From contig NZ_SCMR01000008.1 of NCBI RefSeq assembly GCF_005502885.1, positions 62,001 through 126,000 on the forward strand: DNA of 64,000 bases. The letters are read 5' to 3'. The translations under genes and the position numbers were made by a program. The DNA comes from Microbacterium sp. 2FI (GTDB lineage: Bacteria; Actinomycetota; Actinomycetes; Actinomycetales; Microbacteriaceae). The notes beneath the pieces were generated by a model, which was not told where the DNA came from, did no database searches, and saw nothing but the letters and a program-made list of their open reading frames with translations. Of the stretch, positions 25,899-35,900 are shown in pieces (position 1 is the first letter of the stretch; each line of letters begins with the position of its first letter).

Positions 25899-27388
25899 AC
25901 GCGCAAGGGGGTGAGCGCATACACACCACAACGCTCGTTGACCCGGCAGGCGAACCCAGGAAGGAGCGTCGTGCCCGACGAAAGGCATCCCAGCGTCTCA
26001 GTGCCGCTACTCACGCTGCCACCACCGCATCCGGCCGTGCCGAGGCCGAAGCACAGCGCGCGGATCTACGCGCGACGGCCTACCTGCCCGCTTCCGGCGA
26101 GTCGCGCCCCACGGCGCTCCGAACCCCCGGCCGCCTGGGGATACCGCGCCACCAGGACACCAGTGCGACGCTCGCCGGGGCGTACCCGTTCCTGGCCGAA
26201 GGCGGACTCGGGTCCCAAGGCGTCTTCGTTGGCCAGGACCTCTACTCCGGCGCGTCGTTCGTTTACGACCCGTGGGTGCTCTACTCACGCGGGATGATCA
26301 CCGCGCCGAACATCGTCCTGGCAGGCATAGTGGGCTCCGGTAAGTCATCGCTCGTGAAGAGCCTCTACACACGCTCGATCCCCTTCGGCCGCCGCGTCTA
26401 CGTACCCGGCGACCCGAAGGGCGAACACACCGCCGTCGCCGAAGCGGTCGGTGGGCAGGCAATCGTGCTCGGGCACGGCATGGCGAACCGGCTCAATCCG
26501 CTCGACGAAGGGCATCGCCCATCCGGCGTTTCCGACGAGAGCTGGGCCGGTCAGGTCGCCTCTCGTCGCCGCGACCTCATCGGCGCCCTGACCGAAACCG
26601 TGCTCGAACGACCACTCAGCCCGCTGGAGCACACCGCGATCGACCTCGCTCTCGCGGACACTGTCCGCTCATGCGAGACCCCGATCCTGCCGATGGTCGT
26701 AGAACGCATCCTCTCCCCGGACGCATCTCAGCAAGCCGACCGACGCCTCGTCGAGGACGGCAGGGTCGTCGGGCACGCACTCCGTCGGCTCGTCGCAGGA
26801 GATCTCGCTGGTCTATTCGACGGTCCCAGCACCGTCACCTTCGATCCGACTCTGCCGATGATCTCGCTCGATCTGTCGCGCGTTGCCGAGAATGCGACGC
26901 TCGTCTCTGTCCTCATGACGTGCTCCTCCGCCTGGATGGAGTCTGCCCTCCTCGACCCTCACGGTGGGCAGCGTTGGGTCATCTACGACGAAGCCTGGCG
27001 GCTCATGTCGCATCCCGCCCTCCTGCGACGGATGGATGCTCAGTGGCGGCTCGCCCGCCACTACGGAATCGCGAACCTGCTCGTCTTCCACAAGCTCTCC
27101 GACCTCGACAACGTCGGCGACCAGGGATCCGCGATGCGCGCGATCGCCTCATCGCTCCTCGCCAATGCGGAGACGCGGATCATCTACCGGCAGGAAGCGG
27201 ACCAACTCGGAGCGACTGCGACTGCGTTGGGCCTCACCAGCACCGAGCAGAGTCTGTTGCCCGGCTTGGCCACAGGCCAAGGCCTCTGGAGGATCAAAGA
27301 CCGCAGCTTCGTGGTCCAGCACCAACTGCACCCCGCGGAGCTCGCAGCTTTCGACACGACGAGCCGGATGACGGAGGGCGTGAGATGA
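25895..27388 (+). CDS. VirB4-like conjugation ATPase
   Basis: 497 residues from GTG 25,895. The N-terminal 70 residues are basic and polar. The ATPase has Walker A GIVGSGKSS (144-152, K150), then VYVPGDPKGEH. Walker B is RWVIYDEAWRLM, followed by LLVFHKLSDLDNVGDQGS and a LGLTSTEQSLLPGLATGQGLW end typical of VirB4/TraG-type ATPases. It powers assembly or substrate transport. The stop overlaps the next ATG (ATGA). Confidence 0.9.
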   Translation: MNAQGGERIHTTTLVDPAGEPRKERRARRKASQRLSAATHAATTASGRAEAEAQRADLRATAYLPASGESRPTALRTPGRLGIPRHQDTSATLAGAYPFLAEGGLGSQGVFVGQDLYSGASFVYDPWVLYSRGMITAPNIVLAGIVGSGKSSLVKSLYTRSIPFGRRVYVPGDPKGEHTAVAEAVGGQAIVLGHGMANRLNPLDEGHRPSGVSDESWAGQVASRRRDLIGALTETVLERPLSPLEHTAIDLALADTVRSCETPILPMVVERILSPDASQQADRRLVEDGRVVGHALRRLVAGDLAGLFDGPSTVTFDPTLPMISLDLSRVAENATLVSVLMTCSSAWMESALLDPHGGQRWVIYDEAWRLMSHPALLRRMDAQWRLARHYGIANLLVFHKLSDLDNVGDQGSAMRAIASSLLANAETRIIYRQEADQLGATATALGLTSTEQSLLPGLATGQGLWRIKDRSFVVQHQLHPAELAAFDTTSRMTEGVR

Positions 27389-27975
27389 CGACAGCGCACG
27401 CATTACGACGATCCACCGACGCGATCCGTGTGCCGGCGGTCCTTCCCGTGATCACCATGACGATCTCGACGGACGGCACCATGACTGTCGCCGTCGATGG
27501 GACGCCGTTCGAACCGCCTCGTTTCGGGGCACCCTGGGTCCGCGCGTCCTTTGCGGAGATCATCGACACGGTCCTGCTCGCTCACGGGTCGCCGGTGCGG
27601 GTCGTCGTCCACGAGGCAGACGGTACGGTCTTCACCGATCTCATCACCCGCCCACTGCAGGGCTCGCTCAGCCCGAGCGCGCCGCCGCAGAGCCCCGGCC
27701 GAGAGTCGAGGACCCCGGCGGAGTCACCGTTCGCTCCGGCAGCACCCATCGATGCCACGCCTCTGGTTGCGCCGCCACACGTTGTGTGCGGCGAAGAAGG
27801 ATTCCTCCCGGGCGAAGATGTTGCCGTAGCGATCATCGTGCGGCACATCAAGGCTTCTCCGGACGGGTCCGCTCGAGCGTTGCTGGAACCGGGGCTCTGC
27901 CGCGTGACCGCCGATGGCGAGATTGTCCTCGTGGGGAGAATCTCTGGCACGTGCGTGTTCGGAGTCGTCACGTGA
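27385..27975 (+). CDS. Hypothetical protein of the transfer operon
   Basis: 196 residues from ATG 27,385. The first 90 residues look like a small beta-rich fold (MTISTDGTMTVAVDGTPFEPP, VRVVVHEADGTVFTDLI). A proline-rich linker follows, then a second small beta-rich part (DVAVAIIVRHIKASPDGSAR). Similar small proteins sit between VirB4- and VirD4-like genes in related elements, with no known role. Overlaps on both sides (ATGA, GTGA) support it. Confidence 0.7.
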   Translation: MTTAHALRRSTDAIRVPAVLPVITMTISTDGTMTVAVDGTPFEPPRFGAPWVRASFAEIIDTVLLAHGSPVRVVVHEADGTVFTDLITRPLQGSLSPSAPPQSPGRESRTPAESPFAPAAPIDATPLVAPPHVVCGEEGFLPGEDVAVAIIVRHIKASPDGSARALLEPGLCRVTADGEIVLVGRISGTCVFGVVT

Positions 27976-29744
27976 CCGGCACCCGAGGTGTCGATGTCGC
28001 CGGTCACGACGGGCTGACCAACCTCGCGTTGCTCGCTCTTGGCGGGGCGATTGCGATCGCCGGCATCCTGCGTGTGGGCGGCGATCTCGCTGCCTTGCTA
28101 TCGGGAGCGGAGCAGCCGACCGGTGGTGTTGCATCCGGGTTCGGTGTCTTCGGCTCCCCCACGAATCCAGGGGCGGCACTCGGATCCTCTGGGCTCAACG
28201 CCGTGGCGTACTGGTCGGTCGTGACGGTACTCGTGGTCTTGCTCGCCGTTGCGGGATGGTGGGTGTGGCGCGTCATCCGGGATCACACGCGTTACGCCGG
28301 GTCCGACCCAAATCGGATCGCGGGGATCGCGACGTCGGCCGACGTGCGCCGGGCAGCCTCCGATCACGCGTTGCTGAAGCGCGCTGCCCACCTTCGCGCG
28401 TCCGTCGCGAAGCCGCGATCCGAAGACGTCGGATATCTCGTGGGCGTGGCACGGGGAACGAAAGTGTGGACCTCGGTCGAGGACTCGATCCTCGTGATCG
28501 GTCCTCCCCGGTCGGGCAAGGGCGCTCACATCGTCATCAACGCGATCCTCGACGCGCCGGGCGCGGTCGTCACAACCTCGACCAGGCCGGACAACCTGAC
28601 AACCACAATTCGCTCGCGGATGAGACGCGGGCCGGTCGCCGTGTTCGATCCGCAACAGCTTGCCCCGGGAGTGCCGGCGGGCTTGCGTTGGTCTCCGGTA
28701 CGCGGTTGCGAACTCCCGCTCACGGCGATGATTCGCGCCGCGGGACTCGCCGCGGGTACAGGCCTGTCGAGCGTTGGGGTGGAGAACGGCGGATTCTGGG
28801 AGGGCAAAACCCGTACAGCCCTTCAGTCGCTGCTGCACGCCGCAGCGCTCGATGGCCGCTCGCCTGGTGAGCTCTTTCGCTGGACGCTCGACCCGGCCGC
28901 GGCGAAAGATGCAATCGCGATCCTCACATCCAACCCTGCCGCCGCGACGGGATGGGCCGAGTCGCTTGAGGCGATGATCGACGCCGACCCACGCACGCGC
29001 GACTCGATCTGGCAGGGCGTCTCCCTAGCGTTGGCAGCGTTGGCCGACCCACGTGTTCTCGATGCAGTCAGCCCGAGCGAGGACGAGCAGTTCGATCCGG
29101 AGACCTTTCTCCGACGCAACGGCACCCTCTACCTTCTCGCGACGGGCGCCGGCGCCGGCGCGTCCTCCTCGCTCGTCGCCGCGCTGGTCGAAGACCTAGT
29201 GGAGACAGCGCGGCGGGTGGCGGCGCGATCCCCAGGCGCGCGGCTCGATCCGCCGCTGCTCCTGGCGCTGGATGAGATCGGCAATCTTGCCCCTCTGCCG
29301 TCGCTGCCTGTCTTGATGGCGGAAGGCGGGGGCACTGGCATCACCACGATGCCCGTTCTTCAGTCTCTCGCACAGGCCCGTCAGCGGTGGGGCGATAACG
29401 CAGCCACGGCGATCTGGGACGCGAGCATCGCCAAGATCGTGCTCGGCGGTGCCTCGGGATCTCGAGACCTCCAAGACATCGCCACCCTCATCGGCGACCG
29501 CGACGAGGCTACCGACTCGATCACGATCGGCGAACGCGGCATGCGCTCCAACCAGCGATCAACGCGCCGGGTTCCGATCATGCCGCCCGACGTGATTCGC
29601 ACGTTGCCCTATGGCACGGCGCTCCTGCTGCTGAGGTCGGCGCCACCAATCGTCACCCGAATGCGCGAGTGGACTGCGCGCCCCGACGCCTCAGAGCTTC
29701 GCGCGGAGCGGGCTCGCGTCGAAGAGCAATTGCGGCGGGGATAG
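27972..29744 (+). CDS. VirD4/TraG-type coupling ATPase
   Basis: 590 residues from GTG 27,972. Two membrane helices near 20-45 and 75-100 anchor it. Walker A is GPPRSGKG (177-184), with nearby VTTSTRPDNL. Walker B is LLALDEIGNLAPLPSLP, then GGGTGITTMPVLQSLAQAR, the usual VirD4/TcpA pattern. Coupling proteins bring the relaxase-DNA complex to the channel. This is the last gene of the tight overlap run; a 54-base gap follows before ssb. The relaxase partner is not in the window. Confidence 0.92.
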   Translation: MTGTRGVDVAGHDGLTNLALLALGGAIAIAGILRVGGDLAALLSGAEQPTGGVASGFGVFGSPTNPGAALGSSGLNAVAYWSVVTVLVVLLAVAGWWVWRVIRDHTRYAGSDPNRIAGIATSADVRRAASDHALLKRAAHLRASVAKPRSEDVGYLVGVARGTKVWTSVEDSILVIGPPRSGKGAHIVINAILDAPGAVVTTSTRPDNLTTTIRSRMRRGPVAVFDPQQLAPGVPAGLRWSPVRGCELPLTAMIRAAGLAAGTGLSSVGVENGGFWEGKTRTALQSLLHAAALDGRSPGELFRWTLDPAAAKDAIAILTSNPAAATGWAESLEAMIDADPRTRDSIWQGVSLALAALADPRVLDAVSPSEDEQFDPETFLRRNGTLYLLATGAGAGASSSLVAALVEDLVETARRVAARSPGARLDPPLLLALDEIGNLAPLPSLPVLMAEGGGTGITTMPVLQSLAQARQRWGDNAATAIWDASIAKIVLGGASGSRDLQDIATLIGDRDEATDSITIGERGMRSNQRSTRRVPIMPPDVIRTLPYGTALLLLRSAPPIVTRMREWTARPDASELRAERARVEEQLRRG

Positions 29745-29798
29745 GCGACGCACCTACCAGGTGATGGCCGACCTGCGGCCCTTTGGTAGGAGCATTCG

Positions 29799-30227
29799 AT
29801 GACTATCCACACCCAGCAATCTCTCTCCGGGTTCATCGCGTCGCAGCCTCAGCTCGCATTCAACGCGAAAGGCGAGGCACGCTTCTGGGTGCGCATCGGG
29901 CAGGAGCACTTCGAACGCAACGAAGACGGAACCTTCAGCCAGACCGAGACTACCTACCACGACCTCGTGATGTTCCGGCGCAACGCGGAGCGGGCCTACG
30001 CGATGTTCAACAAGGGCGACGTCTTCATCGCCGAAGGATACACGCACACGTCGACGCGGGAACGCGACGGGGAGAAGGTCGAGACCGAGGAGTTCGTCGC
30101 GAAGCGCCTCGGCCACGACTCCGCGCGCACGAACTACACCCTGCAACGCCGGCGGAACGCGCTTCCGCCGGTCGCGGCATCCGCCCCATCGACGGCAAAG
30201 CCCGCCGCCAGGCCCGTGGCCCTCTGA
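29799..30227 (+). CDS. ssb: Single-stranded DNA-binding protein
   Basis: 142 residues with a GGAG ribosome site upstream. The OB-fold is recognised by GEARFWVRIGQEHFERN, TTYHDLVMFRRNAERAYAMFNKGD and FIAEGY. The C-terminus lacks the usual acidic tip (it ends KPAARPVAL), so it may not recruit the host partners that bind that tip. It probably coats transferred single-stranded DNA. Confidence 0.88.
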   Translation: MTIHTQQSLSGFIASQPQLAFNAKGEARFWVRIGQEHFERNEDGTFSQTETTYHDLVMFRRNAERAYAMFNKGDVFIAEGYTHTSTRERDGEKVETEEFVAKRLGHDSARTNYTLQRRRNALPPVAASAPSTAKPAARPVAL

Positions 30228-30234
30228 GCGAGCG

Positions 30235-30810
30235 ATGACTGCCGACGAGCCCCTGCACTTCCCCGGCTACGAGTTCGAGCCCCCGGCGCCGGACGCCCCC
30301 GAAGGTGAGTCCGATGGGCTGCCGAGCGTGCCCCACCCCGTGAACTGGAACGTGCTCACCTCGGATCGAGCGGCATTCGAGTGGGTCGAGCTCGACAGAT
30401 GGGTGAACTGGCTACGACGCACCTACGGTCTCGGACCGTCGATCATCCCGCCGCTGTGGCACCGACACTCCGAACTGGTCTGGGAGCTCTCCGCCCTACA
30501 CCTGCACTGGCTCTGTGCCTACGACGAGGAGCAGCATGGCTCCGCTCCCCTCGGCTGGCATCAGGACTTCGCCGAGGCCCGCGAACGCCTGCACGACTGG
30601 GTCGCCGCTTGCGGCTCGCGCCTCGACCGCGACAGAGCTACACGGCAGACGGCTTGGCCCGGGGAGGAGCCGGCGCCGTCGGTCGACGAGATCCCCATCG
30701 AGGATCGTTCAGCTGACTTCCGCAGGTTCGTCGTCGAAGACGTCGCGCGCAGGCGGGCCGTCGAGGACGCGTTCATGGCGGCAGCCGGCGACTCGAATGT
30801 ACACCCATGA
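30235..30810 (+). CDS. DUF4913 family protein
   Basis: 191 residues. The central part (about 40-130) has the DUF4913 pattern: FEWVELDRWVNWLRRTYGL, PPLWHRHSELVWELSALHLHW, WHQDFAEARERLHDWV. These proteins are frequent in actinobacterial plasmids and ICEs; function unknown. It follows ssb by 7 bases and ends the core transfer cluster. The next 298 bases have no gene I can support. Confidence 0.85.
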   Translation: MTADEPLHFPGYEFEPPAPDAPEGESDGLPSVPHPVNWNVLTSDRAAFEWVELDRWVNWLRRTYGLGPSIIPPLWHRHSELVWELSALHLHWLCAYDEEQHGSAPLGWHQDFAEARERLHDWVAACGSRLDRDRATRQTAWPGEEPAPSVDEIPIEDRSADFRRFVVEDVARRRAVEDAFMAAAGDSNVHP

Positions 30811-31096
30811 ACCCGCTCAGGTGAGGTTTGCGAGCGCTGCCCGTTCGACCGAGGATCACCGCGCATGTCGGCGTGCTGGTCATGCAATCGAAGTTGGAAT
30901 CGCTGACCGAGGCTTTGTAAACATCGCGCGCCTGGTCCAACTCATCATCGGGTTCGCCCTCTGATCGACCCTGTGCGCACGCCACGTGGGAGAGATGTTC
31001 GCCGATACCTACTAACCACCCGGACCGACATCGTCCCTGAGCGTCACCGCCTGTCTGCAAGTCGTCTCTGCCGGCCGCGAGGCCAGGTGATCGCCG

Positions 31097-31108
31097 TATC
31101 TTGGAGGC
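31097..31108 (+). promoter_or_regulatory. Leaderless-type promoter of the HEPN gene
   Basis: TATCTT (31,097-31,102) matches the TANNNT -10 form and lies six bases before the ATG at 31,109. The GGAGGC between them is too close to act as a ribosome site. Transcription probably starts at the start codon. Confidence 0.55.
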
Positions 31109-32887
31109 ATGGCAGACGAATCCCCGTCCGGAATCGACGCGCTGGCGGGAGACGTCATCGACTATGACGACTTGTTCAGCAAGTTCCGCTCCGCGGCCGG
31201 TGTCGACGACAGGGAACTTGCGCTGCTCGCGGGTCTGAGCTCCATGATGCTGGTGCGCGACGGTGGCGACGGCGCCCGCTTCGCGCCCCTGATCGAGTTC
31301 CGCGACGGTTCCACCTCGTTCACCCCGAACCTGCTGACGGACGAGGACGTCGCAATCCTGCGGGCGGTTCGCACCAGCAACCCCGCCCTTCGCGCCCGGG
31401 TGGCGGACGTCCTCTGGGAGCTGGTCACCGGCAGGGAACGCATCGAGCAGGTGCACGCCGCGATCGATGCGTACCTCGAGATCGCCGCGCGCGCGGACTG
31501 GTACGAGTCCGAAGAGCTCCTGCACCGTGCGATCAGCCTCGCGCTCCGCTTCAAGGGTTCCGATGCCGGCGAGCGGCAAACCCGGATCCACACATACATT
31601 CGCGATGCCATCGACGCCGACGCCGTCGACCCAGGTGAACTGTTGTCCCTGTGCGAGCTACTCAGGACGGTCGGCGCCGAGCCGGACGACCGCGACCCGG
31701 TGGTCGCGGTCCTGGCCGCCGCGAGAGCGGCCGCCGCTGTGGCCAAGGAGTATGGCCTCGAACGCAACCTGATCGGCGAGCTCCTGCCCTGGACCGAGGA
31801 CGAGGGCGACCGGCACGACTTGACCTCGCAAGTCGCGCAGCTCTGGGTCGCGGAGGCAGACTCACGGCTCCAAGGGCCGCAGGCGAGCGCCTTCGTCGCG
31901 GCATCGTTTCTTGAGAGCGCGATTCAGGTACTCCGCTCGATCCCGCGTAAGCACCGTGATCGTCTGGATGTTGCGACGCGAATCGGTCAGCTGCGCACGC
32001 GAATGCGCGATCTGAACGAAGCCGCAATCGAAGAGATGGTCGCGATCGATTCGCCTTCCTTCACCGTCCAGGGGATGTCCGAGCAAGCCCGCACCGCAGT
32101 GAGCGGTCATTCCGTGCTCGAAGGTCTGCTCCGGTTCACCAGGCTTGTGCCCTGGGCATCCGAGCCTGAGGACCGGACCGCGGCGGAGAAGATCCTGGAG
32201 GGCACGATCACCGCGATCATCCCGGAGACGAGCCTGACCGGAGACGGCCGAGTGGCGGACAAGTCTGACGCCGACGACGCCGTGGACCGGCAGATGGGCC
32301 ACGACGCCCAACTCCACCGCCACATCGTCACGATCGGGCTGATCCTTCCCGCCCTGCGGGCCCTGCGTGCCGAACACACCCTCTCGCGGGAGATGTTCCT
32401 CCAGATCACGCACGCCTCCGCGGTCGTCCCGCCCGGCCACGAGAACTTGTTCGCATCCGGTCTCTGGGCGGGCTGGAACTACGACTTCGGGGTTTCCGTA
32501 CACGTGCTGACACCCCGCATCGAAGCACTCATGCGACACCACCTCAACGCGGCCGGGGTGCCGACGACTCACCTGGACGGCGACGGCACGGAAGACGAGA
32601 TCAGTCTTCCCGCCCTCCTCGATAAGCCCGAGGCGGGCGACGTGTTCGGCGGGCACATCCTGTATGAACTGCAGAGCCTCTACGCGGGCCGGTTCGGTTC
32701 CAACCTGCGACACAACATCGCGCACGGGCTCGTCGACGACTCCATCCGCCGGTCCATCGTCGCCGTCTACGCCTGGTGGTCGACGTTGCGGCTAGTGATG
32801 GTGCCGTTCTGGAACCGGATGACCTCAGCGGCGCAGCCCGCATCCGACGGGCCGGACCTCGACGAGTCGGACAGCGACGAGAAGTAG
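31109..32887 (+). CDS. DUF4209-like protein with HEPN-type RNase motif, putative defence partner
   Basis: 592 residues. Mostly helical. Near the C-terminus, FGSNLRHNIAHGLVDDS gives an R534-x4-H539 motif, the catalytic form of HEPN ribonucleases, in a context that recalls DUF4209 proteins. An earlier part (about 330-420) contains RQMGHDAQLHRHIVTIGLIL. The end is acidic (DLDESDSDEK). The gene is followed after 107 bases by a nuclease-NACHT gene on the same strand; both sit between conjugation genes, a usual place for defence cargo. HEPN toxins cut RNA when a partner senses infection; here that role is inferred, not shown. Confidence 0.7.
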   Translation: MADESPSGIDALAGDVIDYDDLFSKFRSAAGVDDRELALLAGLSSMMLVRDGGDGARFAPLIEFRDGSTSFTPNLLTDEDVAILRAVRTSNPALRARVADVLWELVTGRERIEQVHAAIDAYLEIAARADWYESEELLHRAISLALRFKGSDAGERQTRIHTYIRDAIDADAVDPGELLSLCELLRTVGAEPDDRDPVVAVLAAARAAAAVAKEYGLERNLIGELLPWTEDEGDRHDLTSQVAQLWVAEADSRLQGPQASAFVAASFLESAIQVLRSIPRKHRDRLDVATRIGQLRTRMRDLNEAAIEEMVAIDSPSFTVQGMSEQARTAVSGHSVLEGLLRFTRLVPWASEPEDRTAAEKILEGTITAIIPETSLTGDGRVADKSDADDAVDRQMGHDAQLHRHIVTIGLILPALRALRAEHTLSREMFLQITHASAVVPPGHENLFASGLWAGWNYDFGVSVHVLTPRIEALMRHHLNAAGVPTTHLDGDGTEDEISLPALLDKPEAGDVFGGHILYELQSLYAGRFGSNLRHNIAHGLVDDSIRRSIVAVYAWWSTLRLVMVPFWNRMTSAAQPASDGPDLDESDSDEK

Positions 32888-32982
32888 GCGTCCGGCGCGT
32901 CGCTGCTTTGGCGGCGACTCGATCGGTCGCAGCACGTGGCGGCAGGCCGCGTGCCAGCAGCCACGGTGTCCGTCGCGAACGA

Positions 32983-32994
32983 CACAATGGCAGC
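32983..32994 (+). promoter_or_regulatory. Leaderless-type promoter of the nuclease-NACHT gene
   Basis: CACAAT (32,983-32,988) lies six bases before GTG 32,995. It is a weaker -10 than TANNNT but shares the spacing seen at other genes in the window. It decides between GTG 32,995 and ATG 33,004, since no ribosome site precedes either. Confidence 0.4.
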
Positions 32995-35900
32995 GTGACC
33001 AAGATGCAACCCGACCTACTGGCGACGCTGTGGTGCGTGCCGGACGGTCCGTGGTCCAACCCGCCGGTGCAGACGAAGCCCGTGCTGCTTCCCGTGGGCG
33101 AGTTGACTCCAGAGAACGCAGAGCGGCTGTTCACCCGGTTGCTGGAGACCGAGGCGCACATCGAACACGCCACCCTTTATGGGCTGCCAGGGCAAGCGCA
33201 GGCGGGCATCGACGTGTACGCGCGAACGACACCATCACTGGCCACAACACCCCCGGCGGACAGAAGCTTCGTCGCCCTGCAATCGCGTCGCGTGAAGAGC
33301 CTCACGCCCGGCTCGATAAGCTCCGCCGTCGACGATTTCCTCGGCGGAGAGTGGGCGACCAGGTGCTCCCGGTTCTACTACGCCACGAGCTCATCACTGC
33401 GCGACACCAACCTGGATGCCGCCGTCCGCGCCGCCTACGACACCCTCGCCGAAAAGGACATCCGGTTCGAACCATGGGGAGCGGAGGAGATCTCCGAGAT
33501 GCTCCGCGATCACCCGCGACTTGTGGATGACTTCTTCGGCCGGGCGTGGGTGAGCGCGTTCTGCGGAGAAGAGCGCGCCGCGGAGCTGACCGCGCGAAGG
33601 ATCACGCCCGAACAGGCACACGCTGCCCGGTCCGCGCTGGGAGGTCTCTACCACGCCGCCTTCCGGGCGCAAGGCGCCTCCTCGACGGTCACCGACACCC
33701 ACAGCCAGGGTCTGTCGTATCTCATCCTCGACACGCACACGGTACCCGAGGACACCCCCGCACTAGGAAGGACAGAGGAGCCGGAGCAGTCGGAGCAGTC
33801 GGCGCAGTCGAAGTCGCCGGTGTCGAGCCAGCCCCTCGAGGAGTACGTCGGGACTCCTCGGATGATGCGCCGCCGACGTCGACCACCACGCCGGGACCCG
33901 ATCCGACCGGCCGAAGCCGATCGGACGCGCACGCCCGTCGACGAGTGGACGGAGTCCGCGCGTCTGCGGCTGCTCATCGGCGCGCCCGGGTCAGGAAAGT
34001 CCAGTTTCTTGATGTTCACCGCCTCAGACATCCTCGCCCCCGAGCCGCAGTCCGCGGCGCTGCAGCGGGCGCACGGTGGTGACCTGCCCCTGTGGCTGCC
34101 GTTCGGGTTTCTGTGCCGTCACCTCGACGGCTCCACGACGAACTCGGTCGTCTCCGCCCTTCACGCCTGGGTCACCCAACAGGGCGGCTCTGCGGCGTGG
34201 GATCTCATGCAACCGGCCGTCGACGACGAACGGGCGATACTGCTCGTCGACGGCATCGACGAATGGAGTGATCCCGCGTCCGCCGAGTATGCGCTCGGGC
34301 TGATCGAGTCGTTCGTGACACAACGGCGCATCGGCGCGATCCTCACGGCACGCCCATACGCGATGGACCGGCTGAACTGGGTCGAACCGTGGGCGAAGGC
34401 GATCCTGGCACCACTGACCCGCGCTCAGCAGATCGACCTCGTCGCCCAGGTGCTCTCCGACTCGGACACGATCGGCGTCGACGGACCACCCAACCCGCAC
34501 GCGGAGTCGTTCCTGACCGAACTGAACGAGATCCCCGCGTTGGGTCCGCTTCTAGGAACCCCGTTGTTCCTCGGACTGCTGACGAAGTCGTGGCGCGGTG
34601 AATCGCTGCCCCCGCAACGTTTCCGCCTGTTCTCCGCGCTCGTCCAACTTCTCGTGGACAAGCACCCACAAATGCGGCGCCGCGCCTCCTCTGCCGCGGG
34701 GTCCGAGTTCTCCACCGCCGACATGCTTACGGTGCTCCAGGGCGTCGCCTACCGGGCCCGGATCGACGGCGGCTCGGCGATCAGGCCCCGGCAGGAAATG
34801 GAACGACGGTTCCGCGACGAGCTTCGCCGCGACGACGGTCTGGCATACCCGGCCGCCGACGCGGCGCGTGTCGCGGCCGCAGTGCTCTCGCAAGCGGAAG
34901 ACGAATACGGGCTACTCGTCCCACAGGGCGCCGGCATGGTCGGCTTCTTGCATCGGGTGCTGCTCGATCAGCTTGCCGGTGAACACCTGGCCACCCTCGC
35001 GCCCGAGGAACAGGAGCGCGTGCTCACCAGCCGAGCCGGCGATCCCACCTGGCGCGATGTTCTCCTCGCGAGTCTCGCCACGCAGGTCAACGCGCACGTC
35101 AACGCCTCCCTGCTTACCCGGCTCACCGAACACCCCGACGTGAACCCGATCGACCAGTACGAACTGATCGCCGAGGCCATCGCCGCCGACATAGCAATCA
35201 CCACCCAGACGCAGTCGCAGTGGGTGACGGAGATCATCGACCGCGTCAACGAGCACGTCGACACCGCCCATCGGACCACCCTCATCGCGTCGCTGGTGTC
35301 GATGACGAAACACGCCTCGCTGCGGCCCGTGCTGCTGAGAGAGTTCAAACGATGGCTCAACGCTTCGCACCCTGAGCCAACCTCACCATTGTGGATGCTT
35401 CGCGACGGCGCGGTCGCCGAGATGGGGGTCCTGTCTGTTCTCCTGTGGGGGCTCCGGCACGAGGACGAGACGGTGCAGCTGAATGCCGCGCACGCCATCG
35501 CCATCCGGTACGCCGGCGACGCGACTATCGCCGCCCGCGTGGAAGGGCGCGTCCGTGACGGTGCGAACGCCATCGACCAGGCGTTCGCACTACTGTGCCT
35601 GGGAACAGGGTGGCCGGACTGGCCGCAGCTGCCCGCCCTCCTGGAGTGGGCGAGAGCACAAATCACGCCGGAGCTGCGGGTGTGCGCGTTGCACCTGCTG
35701 CGTGAAGCCGCCGGCGGGCAGTTCGACCACGTCTCCGCTGCCGAGAAGCAATGGTTCGGCGGATTCCTGAGGCATGAAGGAATGCGGCCGCGGGAGCATT
35801 GGACAGACCTTGCCATCCCGTTCGTGCAACATGCGGTGTCAGAGCAGCCACAAGTCGCACATTTCGTCCTGGAAACCCTGTCCGGCAACGGCATCAATGG

